A DNA stretch of 64,000 bases from Streptomyces tendae (GTDB lineage: Bacteria > Actinomycetota > Actinomycetes > Streptomycetales > Streptomycetaceae), in assembly GCF_008632955.1 (NCBI RefSeq), contig NZ_CP043959.1, positions 4,898,001 through 4,962,000 of the forward strand, given 5' to 3'. Below, piece by piece: positions 24,131 through 32,624 of the stretch. Within the stretch, counting starts at the first letter, position 1. Each line of letters opens with the position of its first letter. Below the pieces are notes generated by a model. The model did not search any database. It saw only the letters and a list, made by a program, of their open reading frames with translations, and had not been told where the DNA came from. A program made the position numbers and the translations under genes.

Positions 24131-25474
24131 GTGCTGCGTGTCGCCGTCGTCGGATCCGGGCCCAGCGGGTGCTACACCGCGCAGAGCCTCGTCCAGCTCG
24201 ATCCCCAGGTGCGCGTCGACGTCCTGGACCGCCTGCCGTGCCCCTACGGTCTGGTCCGCTACGGCGTGGCACCGGACCACGAGAAGATCAAGTCGCTGCA
24301 GAACAACCTGCGCGCGGTGCTGGAGCACGAGCGCGTGCGCTTCCTGGGCGCGGTCCGCGTCGGCCCGGACGGGGTGCCGCCCGCCCGGCTGCGGGAGCTG
24401 TACCACGCGGTGGTGTACTGCGTGGGCGCCGCCACGGACCGGCGGCTGGGCATCCCGGGCGAGGAGCTGCCGGGCAGCTGGTCGGCGACCGAGTTCGTGT
24501 CCTGGTACAGCGCGCACCCGGACGCCGCCGACACGGGGTTCCTGCGCGGGGTGCGGTCCGCGGTGGTCGTCGGCGTGGGGAACGTCGCCGTGGACGTCAC
24601 CCGCATGCTGGCCCGCGGGGCGGGTGAGCTGAGCCCGACCGACATGCCGCACGGTGCGCTGACCGCGCTCGCGGCGAGCGAGGTGACGGACATCCACATG
24701 GTGGGCCGACGGGGTCCGTCGCAGGCCCGCTTCACCACCAAGGAGCTGCGCGAGCTGGGGACGCTGCCGGACACGGGGGTCGAGGTCGACGCGGCCGAGG
24801 CGGCGCTGGACCCGGAGTTCACCGACCCCGCCGGGCTGTCCCCGCCCCGCCGCCGCAACGTCGAGGTGCTGCGCGGCTGGACCGGGCCGGCGCGCCCCGG
24901 CGTCCGGCGCCTGATCCGGCTGCGCTTCTTCCTGCGCCCGGTCGAACTGCTCGCCCGGGACGGCAGGGTGGGCGCGGTGCGCTTCGAGCGGACGGCGCCG
25001 GACGGACGGGGCGGGGTCACCGGGACGGGCCGCTTCGAGGTGATCGAGGGCCGGCTGGTGCTGCGGTCGGTCGGCTACCGGGGCGTACCGCTGGAAGGGC
25101 TGCCGTTCGACCCCGCGACGGGCACGGTGCCGCATCTCGCGGGGCGGGTGCTGCGCGGGGGTGCGGTCGCACCGGGCGAGTACGTGGCGGGCTGGATCAA
25201 GCGGGGTCCGACCGGCGTCATCGGCACGAACCGCTCCTGTGCCAAGGAGACGGTGACGTCCCTGCTGGAGGACGCCCCGTCGCTGACCCGGCGGGATCTG
25301 CCCGGTGACCCGCTGACGGCCCTGCGGGCGCAGGGCGTCGACCCGGTGGCGTGGCCGGGCTGGCAGGCCATCGAGCGTGCCGAGGCCCGCCTGGGCGCCA
25401 CCCTGGGGCGTGGTGTCGTCAAACTCCCCGACTGGGAGGCACTGCTGGCCGCGGCCCGGGACGAGGGCGGGTAG
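24131..25474 (+). CDS. FprA-like ferredoxin/flavodoxin-NADP+ reductase
   Basis: A 447-residue FAD enzyme of the adrenodoxin-reductase (FprA) type, shuttling electrons between NADPH and ferredoxin, often for cytochromes P450. VAVVGSGPSGCYTAQSL (residues 4-20) binds FAD. CPYGLVRYGVAPDHEKIK is the family signature after beta2. SAVVVGVGNVAVDVTRML (about 144-161) binds NADPH, with HMVGRRGPSQARFT following. The C-terminal GYVAGWIKRGPTGVIGTNR-type segment (here GEYVAGWIKRGPTGVIGT) closes the FAD site. GTG 24131 follows GGTGAGGAG. Confidence 0.95.
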   Translation: MLRVAVVGSGPSGCYTAQSLVQLDPQVRVDVLDRLPCPYGLVRYGVAPDHEKIKSLQNNLRAVLEHERVRFLGAVRVGPDGVPPARLRELYHAVVYCVGAATDRRLGIPGEELPGSWSATEFVSWYSAHPDAADTGFLRGVRSAVVVGVGNVAVDVTRMLARGAGELSPTDMPHGALTALAASEVTDIHMVGRRGPSQARFTTKELRELGTLPDTGVEVDAAEAALDPEFTDPAGLSPPRRRNVEVLRGWTGPARPGVRRLIRLRFFLRPVELLARDGRVGAVRFERTAPDGRGGVTGTGRFEVIEGRLVLRSVGYRGVPLEGLPFDPATGTVPHLAGRVLRGGAVAPGEYVAGWIKRGPTGVIGTNRSCAKETVTSLLEDAPSLTRRDLPGDPLTALRAQGVDPVAWPGWQAIERAEARLGATLGRGVVKLPDWEALLAAARDEGG

Positions 25475-25495
25475 TCCGGGCCCGCAGCCGGGACG

Positions 25496-25685
25496 TCACG
25501 TACGGGGGCCGGCCGGCGTCAGCACGCCGAGGCGGTCCTCGATCTCCTGGGCGGCTGCCAGGCACAGGTCCTTCCGGAACGCCCCCGACGACCTGCACCC
25601 CGCACGGCAGTCCGTCGCGCGTTCCCGCCGGTACGGCCACGGCGGGCACGCCCACGAAGCAGCGTGCGGGCGACGGCGGACTCAC
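25496..25685 (-). pseudogene. C-terminal relic of an amidase gene
   Basis: On the minus strand one frame reads FVGVPAVAVPAGTRDGLPCG then VQVVGG. The next frame continues FRKDLCLAAAQEIEDRLGVL, then TPAGPRT and a stop at 25496. Together they form the last third of an amidase-signature family enzyme, with a frame break near 25580 and no upstream catalytic Ser-cisSer-Lys domain. It is therefore a remnant. The rest of the gap (25686-25813) has no convincing gene. Confidence 0.65.
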
Positions 25686-25813
25686 CGGCCACGTCCTCTT
25701 CGGGTGACGGCGCAGGAGACCGAGGACTTACCGCACGCGCACCTCTCCGGGCTGCGGGAGCGCCTCGGCGTCACCGCCCCCGACGACACCGCCCGACCTC
25801 GCCGGGCGGCACG

Positions 25814-26167
25814 TCAGGACTGTGCGTCCCGCGCCGCCTGCCGGCGCGCCGCGACGAGGAGGGCGTCGAGGAGGCCGGGGAACAGGGCGTCCAGGTCGCC
25901 CCGGCGCAGGCCGTTCATCTTGGCGGTGCCCTCGTAGACCTGCTGGATCACACCGCTCTCGCGCAGCACGCGGAAGTGGTGCGTGGTGGTGGACTTGGTG
26001 ACCGGAAGGTCGAAGTAGGAGCAGGACAACGCGGCCTCGGCGTCCGCGAGTTCGCTGACGATGCGCATCCGGACAGGGTCGGACAGCGCATGCAGCACGG
26101 ACTCCAGCCGGATCTCGTCCCGCGCGGGGTGGGGCAGGACGCGGCGGCTGGGAAGGGCGGTCGTCAC
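25814..26167 (-). CDS. ArsR family HTH transcriptional regulator
   Basis: A 117-residue winged-helix repressor: LESVLHALSDPVRMRIVSEL (about residues 20-39), then the recognition helix in FDLPVTKSTTTHHFRVLRES (about 52-71), and the wing GVIQQVYEGTAK. The CXC metal motif of ArsR/SmtB is absent, so the inducer is probably organic or redox (inference). GTG 26167 follows GGAG. It is divergent from an old yellow enzyme gene, and two identical-format operators lie between them. Confidence 0.92.
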   Translation of the reverse strand: MTTALPSRRVLPHPARDEIRLESVLHALSDPVRMRIVSELADAEAALSCSYFDLPVTKSTTTHHFRVLRESGVIQQVYEGTAKMNGLRRGDLDALFPGLLDALLVAARRQAARDAQS

Positions 26168-26200
26168 GGCGGCTCCATGGTGCTCCGGGAGCCCTCATTG

Positions 26201-26250
26201 TACGAGACCCTTCGTAGTTTGACATCCGCCGTACTACGACGGCTATCGTA
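26201..26250. promoter_or_regulatory. Twin TACGA-N6-TCGTA operators in the ArsR/OYE divergent region
   Basis: Two perfect 16-bp dyads, at 26201-26216 and 26235-26250, share the same arms and spacing and are 34 bp apart. A TTGACA (26219-26224) lies between them and a TATCGT-type -10 overlaps the second, pointing toward the oxidoreductase gene. This is a clear repressor arrangement for the adjacent ArsR protein. Confidence 0.75.
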
Positions 26251-26290
26251 CGAGTCGCACACCCGCCGTCTCCGCCGAATGGAGCTCATC

Positions 26291-27370
26291 GTGAGCACGC
26301 TCTTCGAGCCGTACACCCTGCGCGCCCTGACGATCCCCAACCGCGTGTGGATGGCCCCGATGTGCCAGTACTCCGCGGCGCCGGACGGCCCGGAGGCCGG
26401 CGCCCCGAACGACTGGCACTTCGCGCACTACGCCGCCCGCGCCACCGGCGGGGTGGGCCTGATCGTCGCCGAGGCCACCGCGGTGTCGCCCGAGGGCCGC
26501 ATCTCGCCGTACGACCTGGGCATCTGGAACGACACCCAGGTCGAGGCGTTCCGCCGGATCACCCGCTTCCTCGCCGCGCACGGCACCGTGCCGGCCGTCC
26601 AGCTCGCGCACGCCGGACGCAAGGCCGCGACCGACCGGCCCTGGAAGGGCGGGGCTCCGCTCGGACCGGACGACCACGCCTGGCGGCCGGTCGCACCCAG
26701 CGCGGTCGCCTTCGACGAGCGCCACCAGGTGCCGGACGAGCTGAGCACGGAGCAGATCCGGGAGATCGTCGGCCAGTTCCGCGCCGCCGCCCGCAGGGCG
26801 CTCGCGGCCGGTTTCGAGATCGCCGAGATCCACGGCGCCCACGGCTACCTGATCAACGAGTTCCTCTCCCCGCACTCCAACCACCGCACCGACGCCTACG
26901 GCGGTTCGTACGAGAACCGGACGCGGTTCGCGTTCGAGGTGGTGGACGCCGTGCGCGAGGTGTGGCCGGACGACAAGCCGCTGTTCTTCCGCGTCTCCGC
27001 CACGGACTGGCTGGACGCCGACGGCTGGACCCCGGACGACACCGTGCGTCTCGCCGCCGACCTGCACGCCCGCGGCATCGACCTGCTCGACGTCTCCACC
27101 GGCGGCAACGCCCCAGGCGTCCGCATCCCGACCGGCCCCGGCTACCAGGTGCCGTTCGCCGCGCGGGTGCGCCAGGAGACCTCGATGCCCGTTGCCGCCG
27201 TGGGTCTGATCACGGACGCCGAGCAGGCGGAGAAGATTCTCGCCAACGGCGAGGCCGACGCCGTGCTGCTCGGCCGTGAGCTGCTGCGTAACCCCTCCTG
27301 GGCCCGGCAGGCCGCCCGCGAGCTGGACGCGCGGGTCCGCGTGCCGGACCAGTACCACCGTTCCGTCTGA
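26291..27370 (+). CDS. NADH:flavin oxidoreductase, old yellow enzyme (YqjM/NamA type)
   Basis: A 359-residue FMN-dependent ene-reductase that reduces activated C=C bonds with NAD(P)H. YqjM-class marks are MAPMCQYSA with Cys25 and Tyr27, AVQLAHAGRKA, IHGAHGYLINEFLSPHSNHR with the His-His substrate-anchoring pair (about 171-174), YGGSYENRTRF and AVGLITDAEQAE for the phosphate site. The GTG at 26291 follows GGAG. It is controlled by the divergent ArsR regulator through the twin dyads upstream. Such enzymes detoxify quinones, maleimides or nitro compounds, which fits an inducible repressor. Confidence 0.96.
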   Translation: MSTLFEPYTLRALTIPNRVWMAPMCQYSAAPDGPEAGAPNDWHFAHYAARATGGVGLIVAEATAVSPEGRISPYDLGIWNDTQVEAFRRITRFLAAHGTVPAVQLAHAGRKAATDRPWKGGAPLGPDDHAWRPVAPSAVAFDERHQVPDELSTEQIREIVGQFRAAARRALAAGFEIAEIHGAHGYLINEFLSPHSNHRTDAYGGSYENRTRFAFEVVDAVREVWPDDKPLFFRVSATDWLDADGWTPDDTVRLAADLHARGIDLLDVSTGGNAPGVRIPTGPGYQVPFAARVRQETSMPVAAVGLITDAEQAEKILANGEADAVLLGRELLRNPSWARQAARELDARVRVPDQYHRSV

Positions 27371-27392
27371 CCAGTTCACCACCAGAGCGTCG

Positions 27393-27436
27393 CGCCGGCG
27401 GCCCGGGAACCCCTCGCGGTTTCCGGGCCGTCGGCG
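27393..27436. terminator. Stem-loop after the old yellow enzyme gene
   Basis: 27393-27410 pairs with 27419-27436: 18 positions, two of them G-U wobbles, with an 8-base loop. Confidence 0.75.
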
Positions 27437-27473
27437 TCCGTCGTTCCTGACCGGATACGGACCACGCGAGGCG

Positions 27474-27502
27474 TTGACCAGAAAGCGCTTTCCCTCTACG
27501 TT
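27474..27502 (+). promoter_or_regulatory. Pectate lyase promoter with LacI-type operator
   Basis: TTGACC (27474-27479), a 17-base spacer and TACGTT (27497-27502) form a sigma-70-like promoter. The spacer holds the perfect palindrome GAAAGCGCTTTC (27481-27492), typical of LacI-family repressor sites that control sugar-polymer utilisation. This would make the lyase substrate-inducible. Confidence 0.65.
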
Positions 27503-27623
27503 CCGTTCATCGACGTGACCGAGCCGTGACGGCTGAACGCTCGCGACCCCCATGTCGTACGTCAGCCTGAACGCTGTTCATCCACATGGCTCGACACCCC
27601 CACATCACGACAGAAGGAACGAC

Positions 27624-28427
27624 ATGACACCCGCGACACGACCGCGCGCCCGCGGGCGCGCACTGACCGGCGCGCTCGCCACCCTGAGCCTTACGGTTGG
27701 CATGCTCCTGACCAATGCGGCCTCGTCCGCGCAGGCTGCCACCTGGCCGACGCCCAACGGCAGCCAGGGCGTCTCCTCCACCATCTCGGTGTCGGGCACC
27801 AAGGACTACGGGATGAAGCGTCTCTACGGCACCGGCGACCTCGGCTCCGGCGGCCAGGACGAGGACCAGGGCCCGATCCTGAAGTTGTCGGACGGCGCGG
27901 TCCTCAAGAACGTGATCCTCGGCGCCCCCGCCGCCGACGGCATCCACTGCGAGGGCTCCTGCACGCTGCAGAACGTCTGGTGGGAGGACGTCGGCGAGGA
28001 CGCGGCCACCTTCAAGGGCAAGTCGTCCGGCGCGGTCTACACCGTGAGCGGCGGCGGCGCGAAGGAGGCCAGTGACAAGGTCTTCCAGTTCAACGGCGCG
28101 GGCACGCTGAACGTCTCCCAGTTCGCAGTCCGGAACTTCGGGACCTTCGTCCGCTCCTGCGGCAACTGCTCGACGCAGTACAAGCGGACGATCAACCTCA
28201 ACTCCATCGAGGTGACCTGGAAGGGCGGCCGGATCGCCGGCATCAACACCAACTACGGCGACAGCGCGACCCTGCGCGACATCACGATCGTCGGCGACAG
28301 CGGCAAGAAGATCGTGCCGTGCCAGAAGTACATCGGCAACAACTCCGGCAAGGAGCCGAGCAGCAACGGTTCGGGCGCTGACGGCACGTACTGCAAGTAC
28401 AGCTCGTCCGACATCACCTACCGGTAG
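27624..28427 (+). CDS. Secreted pectate lyase (polysaccharide lyase family 3 type)
   Basis: A 267-residue secreted pectate lyase that cleaves polygalacturonate by Ca2+-dependent beta-elimination. A Sec signal with Arg-rich n-region ends SSAQA-ATWP (cleavage near residue 38). The PL3 beta-helix shows LKLSDGAVLKNVILGAPAAD, GIHCEGSCTLQNVWWEDVGE and DAATFKG. It also has FQFNGAGTLNVSQFAVRNFG and paired Cys residues (RSCGNCSTQYKR). The ATG at 27624 follows GAAGGAA. The promoter carries a LacI-type operator. A strong terminator follows. Confidence 0.94.
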   Translation: MTPATRPRARGRALTGALATLSLTVGMLLTNAASSAQAATWPTPNGSQGVSSTISVSGTKDYGMKRLYGTGDLGSGGQDEDQGPILKLSDGAVLKNVILGAPAADGIHCEGSCTLQNVWWEDVGEDAATFKGKSSGAVYTVSGGGAKEASDKVFQFNGAGTLNVSQFAVRNFGTFVRSCGNCSTQYKRTINLNSIEVTWKGGRIAGINTNYGDSATLRDITIVGDSGKKIVPCQKYIGNNSGKEPSSNGSGADGTYCKYSSSDITYR

Positions 28428-28439
28428 CCCCCACGGGCA

Positions 28440-28480
28440 GCGGCCGTACGGGACGTCCCGCAGGCGTCCCGTACGGCCGC
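28440..28480. terminator. Stem-loop after pectate lyase
   Basis: 28440-28454 pairs perfectly with 28466-28480 (15 bp) around an 11-base loop, 13 bases after the stop. It is convergent with the PaaX gene and may end both. Confidence 0.85.
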
Positions 28481-28507
28481 CGGCCTCCGCGAGCCGCCCC
28501 CGTGCGG

Positions 28508-29272
28508 TCAGGCCCCGCCCACCAGCGAACGCACCTCCCCCTCCAGCTCCCGCCGGTAGTCCGCGTACGCCGCCCGCAACTCGTCGCCCGGCCAGTCCGG
28601 GGGCAGCAGGGCCGCGGGCAGCACCGGGTCGGCGAGGAGGTGGCGCACCACGGCCGCGAACAGGGTCAGCCGCTCGGCCGGACGCCCGGTGCGCCCGACG
28701 TGCCCGAGCAGCGCACGCGCCGCGTCCGACCAGGCATCCAAGGGCCAGAGGAGTGCGGCGAGTGCGGCGGCGGGCCGCGCGGGGCGGATGGTGCCCCGTT
28801 CGGCCACCTCGTCCAGCCCGGCGGGGAGCGGGCGGTCCAGGTTGGCGGGGCGCAGCCAGACCCCCTCGCGCAGCTCGGCGAGGCGGAGACCGGTCAGTCT
28901 GGTGCGCAGGTCCGCCCGTTCGGCGGGGCCGCGCCCGGTCGCGGTGACGACCACCAGTTCCCAGTCCCCTTCCCACGCGCGCGTACGCGGCCGTACGGAC
29001 TCGTCCTGGCGGCGCTGGCGCTCCAGCAGCCGGTCGCTCAGGCGGTAGCCGACGTCGGTGCGCCGCAGGTCACCGGAGGCCACCATCCGGCTGAGCGCCG
29101 CCCGCAGCGTCGAACCGCCGACGTCGAAGCGCTCCACCAGCCGTCCGAGCTCGCGCGCCGGGAGCTCCGGCGGGTGCGTGCCCAGCAGCAGACTGAGGAT
29201 CACCGACCGTGCGGAGAGCGGGCGCAGCGGCGGTTCCTCCGGTGCCGGCTCCGCCGGGTTCTCGCTCCCCAT
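28508..29272 (-). CDS. PaaX family transcriptional regulator
   Basis: A 254-residue PaaX-like repressor: N-terminal winged HTH (SARSVILSLLLGTHPPELPA, then GGSTLRAALSRMVASGDLRR) and the central PaaX domain (WEGDWELVVVTATGRGPAER, LRLAELREGVWLRPANLD). PaaX of Escherichia coli senses phenylacetyl-CoA. Here the gene is divergent from an acyl-CoA dehydrogenase, so an acyl-CoA ligand is a fair guess. TAAAGT lies 8 bases before the ATG without a ribosome site: probably leaderless. Confidence 0.9.
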   Translation of the reverse strand: MGSENPAEPAPEEPPLRPLSARSVILSLLLGTHPPELPARELGRLVERFDVGGSTLRAALSRMVASGDLRRTDVGYRLSDRLLERQRRQDESVRPRTRAWEGDWELVVVTATGRGPAERADLRTRLTGLRLAELREGVWLRPANLDRPLPAGLDEVAERGTIRPARPAAALAALLWPLDAWSDAARALLGHVGRTGRPAERLTLFAAVVRHLLADPVLPAALLPPDWPGDELRAAYADYRRELEGEVRSLVGGA

Positions 29273-29516
29273 GGATCCGTACTTTAGGGCTCCCCATCAC
29301 GCCCTGTTTCCGTCAGGCGGCCGTTGAGGGCTGCTGCGCCGTCACCGTGACGCCGTGCCGGCGCCCGCCGGCCTGGGGCACACGCCACCGAGCACGGCTG
29401 GCCCACCGGCGAGGAACGCCCTCCGCACCGGCGGGGCCGAGGTCGTCGACACCGTGGTCCGCAGCGTCGCCTGACTGGCGGCGGAGCTGACTCTGAGCGG
29501 GACGACGTGCACTGAT

Positions 29517-29556
29517 GTGTTGCACTATTGATGCGTCCGCAGAAATGATGCAACAC
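29517..29556. promoter_or_regulatory. 40-bp dyad GTGTTGCA...TGCAACAC before acyl-CoA dehydrogenase
   Basis: Perfect 8-bp arms (29517-29524 and 29549-29556) are separated by 24 bases, ending 6 bases before the ATG. A regulator, perhaps the divergent PaaX protein, could bridge them. The rest of 29273-29516 shows no gene. Confidence 0.5.
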
Positions 29557-29562
29557 TCAGCC

Positions 29563-31251
29563 ATGACCCTCACACGCGCGGACGAGCCGCAGCAGGCCGC
29601 CTTCGGACTCGACGTCGCCGGCGGCGCCACGCACGACGTCACCAACCAGCCTCCTCCCTCGGCCCCCTACGACGCGTCCGACGACGCCGCCCTGCTGGAG
29701 GGACTGCGCCGGGAGGGGGCCGGCTGGGCGGAGGAGGACCTGCGCAGGCTCGGACGACTCGCGGGCAGCGAGGAGGCGCAGGAGTGGGCCGACCAGGCCA
29801 ACCGTCACGAACCCGAGCTACGCACGCACGACCGGTACGGGCACCGCGTCGACGAGGTCGACTTCCACCCGAGCTGGCACCACCTGATGCGCACGGCTGT
29901 CGCCGAAGGGCTGGCCGGCTCCCCCTGGGCGGACGACCGACCCGGCGCGCACGTGGCCCGCACGGCGGGCGGACTGGTATGGGGCCACACCGACGCGGGA
30001 CACGGCTGCCCCACGTCCATGACGTACGCGGCGGTCCCCGCCCTGCGCCGGCAGCCCGAGCTGGCGAAGGTCTACGAGCCGCTGCTGACGAGCCGTGCGT
30101 ACGACCCGGGGCTGCGCGTGCCGGCCGAGAAGCGCGGGCTGCTGGCCGGCATGGGGATGACCGAGAAGCAGGGCGGCTCCGACGTGCGGACGAACACCAC
30201 CGCCGCCACGCCGACCTCCGAGCCCGGCGTCTACACCCTGCGGGGCCACAAGTGGTTCACCTCGGCACCGATGTGCGACGTCTTCCTGGTGCTGGCCCAG
30301 GCCCCGGGAGGGCTGTCCTGCTTCCTGGTGCCCCGGGTGCTGCCCGACGGCACCCGCAACACCTTCCGCATCCAGCGTCTCAAGGAGAAGCTGGGCAACC
30401 GCTCCAACGCCTCCTCCGAGCCCGAGTTCGACGGCACCGTCGCCTGGCTGGTGGGGCCCGAGGGCCAGGGCGTGAAAACCATCATCGAGATGGTCAACTG
30501 CACCCGGCTGGACTGCGTGATGATGTCGGCCGCCCTGATGCGCAAGACGCTCGTCGAGGCGGGCCACCACGCGCGGCACCGCGCCGCCTTCGGTGCGCGC
30601 CTGCTGGACCAGCCGCTGATGCGCAACGTGCTGGCCGATCTCGCGCTGGAGTCCGAGGCCGCCACCGCCCTCGCCCTGCGGCTGGCCGGTGCGGCGGACC
30701 GCGCGGTGCGCGGGGACGAGAAGGAGGCCGCGTTCCGGCGGATAGCGACGGCCGTCGGCAAGTACTGGGTCACCAAGCGCGGTCCGGCCTTCACCGCCGA
30801 GGCGCTGGAGTGCCTCGGCGGCAACGGGTACGTCGAGGAGTCGGGCATGCCCCGGCACTACCGTGAGGCCCCGCTGCTGTCGATCTGGGAGGGCTCGGGC
30901 AACGTCAACGCCCTCGACGTACTGCGGGCGGTCGGCCGCGACCCGGCGACCGCGCAGGCGCTGTTCGACGAACTATCCCTCGGCCGTGGGGCTGACGCCC
31001 GGCTGGACGCCGCCGTGGCCGGTCTGAAGGACCAGCTGGCCGTGGGGTCGCAGGTGACGGCCCGGCGGCTGGTGGAGCGGATGGCGCTGACCCTGCAGGC
31101 GTCCCTGCTGGTCCGGCACGCGCCGACCGCGGTGGCGGACGCCTTCTGCGCCACCCGGCTCGGCGGCGACTGGGGGCACGCCTTCGGGACGCTGCCTGCG
31201 GGATCCGGTCTGGACGCGATCGTGGAGCGGGCGTTGCCGGGGCAGGGCTGA
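29563..31251 (+). CDS. Acyl-CoA dehydrogenase family protein (AidB-like)
   Basis: A 562-residue flavoprotein, longer than the ~390 of standard acyl-CoA dehydrogenases and close to the AidB subgroup. AidB signatures include MTEKQGGSDVRTNTTAATPT (near residue 198) and LRGHKWFTSAPMCD. ECLGGNGYVEESGMPRHYRE and PLLSIWEGSGNVNALDVLRA (near residue 425) are the C-terminal FAD and active-site segments. Substrate may be a branched or unusual acyl-CoA; AidB itself is linked to alkylation stress. ETF encoded at 3119-4931 could take its electrons. ATG 29563 has no clear ribosome site. Confidence 0.93.
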   Translation: MTLTRADEPQQAAFGLDVAGGATHDVTNQPPPSAPYDASDDAALLEGLRREGAGWAEEDLRRLGRLAGSEEAQEWADQANRHEPELRTHDRYGHRVDEVDFHPSWHHLMRTAVAEGLAGSPWADDRPGAHVARTAGGLVWGHTDAGHGCPTSMTYAAVPALRRQPELAKVYEPLLTSRAYDPGLRVPAEKRGLLAGMGMTEKQGGSDVRTNTTAATPTSEPGVYTLRGHKWFTSAPMCDVFLVLAQAPGGLSCFLVPRVLPDGTRNTFRIQRLKEKLGNRSNASSEPEFDGTVAWLVGPEGQGVKTIIEMVNCTRLDCVMMSAALMRKTLVEAGHHARHRAAFGARLLDQPLMRNVLADLALESEAATALALRLAGAADRAVRGDEKEAAFRRIATAVGKYWVTKRGPAFTAEALECLGGNGYVEESGMPRHYREAPLLSIWEGSGNVNALDVLRAVGRDPATAQALFDELSLGRGADARLDAAVAGLKDQLAVGSQVTARRLVERMALTLQASLLVRHAPTAVADAFCATRLGGDWGHAFGTLPAGSGLDAIVERALPGQG

Positions 31252-31273
31252 GCCGGCGTCGGGGCACGGCTGA

Positions 31274-31303
31274 GCCCCGGCCGGGACCGGGCTTGGCCGG
31301 GGC
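31274..31303. terminator. Stem-loop after acyl-CoA dehydrogenase
   Basis: GCCCCGGCC (31274-31282) pairs with GGCCGGGGC (31295-31303) around a 12-base loop, 22 bases past the stop. Confidence 0.6.
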
Positions 31304-31470
31304 CGGGTCCGGTCGCCGTGCGGACGGGTCGTCGCGCCTTCGGCGTTCGGCCGCCTCACCGCTGTGACCTGCGGAGAGGCCGCGCCCTGGGGTCACTGTC
31401 AGTGGTGGGGTGCACACTGACCGGTGTCCTGATCGAGGACGTCGAAGGCGACGTCACGGAGGTGATCGGC

Positions 31471-32554
31471 ATGACCGAGGTACTGCTGGCCGTGGGCACC
31501 CGCAAGGGCCTGTTCATCGGGCGCCGGCGAGGCGGCTCCTGGGAGTTCGACGAGGCCCCCTACTTCAACGCGCAGGCCGTGTACTCGGTCGCGATCGACA
31601 CGCGGGGGCCGAACCCCCGGCTGCTGGCCGGCGGGGACAGCGCGCACTGGGGACCGTCGGTGTTCCACTCGGACGACCTGGGCCGCAGCTGGACCGAGCC
31701 GGCCCGCCCGCCGTCAAGTTCCCACCCGACACGGGCGCTTCGCTGGAGCGGGTGTGGCAGCTGCACCCGGCCGCCGCCGAGCCGGACGTGGTGTACGCGG
31801 GGACGGAACCGGCCGCGCTGTACCGCTCGGAGGACCGCGGGGAGTCCTTCGAGCTGGTCCGGCCGCTGTGGGAGCACCCCACCCGCTCCAAGTGGGTGCC
31901 GGGCGGCGGCGGCGAGGGCCTGCACACGGTGCTGACCGACGCGCGTGACCCGCGGGCGGTGACGGTCGCCGTCTCCACGGCGGGCGTGTTCCGCACCCAG
32001 GACGGCGGCGCGAGCTGGACCCCGTCCAACTCGGGGTGTCCGCCGTGTTCCTGCCGGACCCGAACCCGGAGTTCGGGCAGTGCGTGCACAAGGTCGCCCG
32101 GGACGCGGCGGACCCGGACCGGCTGTACCTGCAGAACCACTGGGGGGTCTACCGCAGCGACGACGCGGGCGGGAAGTGGACGGACATCGGCGAGGGGCTG
32201 CCGTCGACCTTCGGTTTCGCCATGGCGGCCCACCCGCGTCGCGGCGGCACCGCCTACGTGTTCCCCATCAACGCCGACGCCGACCGGGTACCGGCCGGCC
32301 GGCGATGCCGCGTCTACCGTACGGCGGACGCCGGGGGCAGCTGGGAGCCGCTGTCGGCGGGGCTGCCGCAGGACGACCACTACGGCACGGTGCTGCGCGA
32401 CGCGATGTGCAGCGACGACGCCGACCCGGCGGGCGTCTACTTCGGCAACCGCAACGGAGAGGTGTTCGCGTCCGCCGACGACGGCGACAGCTGGCGCCAG
32501 TTGGCCTCCCACCTGCCGGACGTGCTGTGCGTGCGGGCCGCGGTCGTCGGGTGA
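31471..32554 (+). pseudogene. Sialidase/BNR-repeat beta-propeller protein gene with two frame breaks
   Basis: ATG 31471 (behind CGGAGGTG) begins TEVLLAVGTRKGLFIGRRRG, the start of an exo-sialidase-like propeller protein. The frame is lost near 31712 (GCCCGCCG; one C missing would restore PARPAVKFPPDTGASLERVW). It is lost again near 32034 (TCGGGGTGT; one G missing would restore SNSGVSAVFLPDPNPEFG). Corrected, the protein is 361 residues with several Asp-box-like turns (HSDDLGRSWTEP, YRSEDRGESFEL, FRTQDGGASWTPS, YRTADAGGSWEP). Coding character is intact throughout, so sequencing error is more likely than decay. Function unknown. Confidence 0.82.
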
Positions 32555-32624
32555 GGTACGTGATCCCGCCAGGTCCGGGCCACGGGTTGATCTCCGCCGC
32601 CGTCACGGCAGTAGGGTGACGCCC

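Noticed and set aside
25705..25813. Small plus-strand frame starting GTG 25705
   Set aside because: It runs into the ArsR gene antisense, contains a TTA codon and has no ribosome site; I could not link it to a family.
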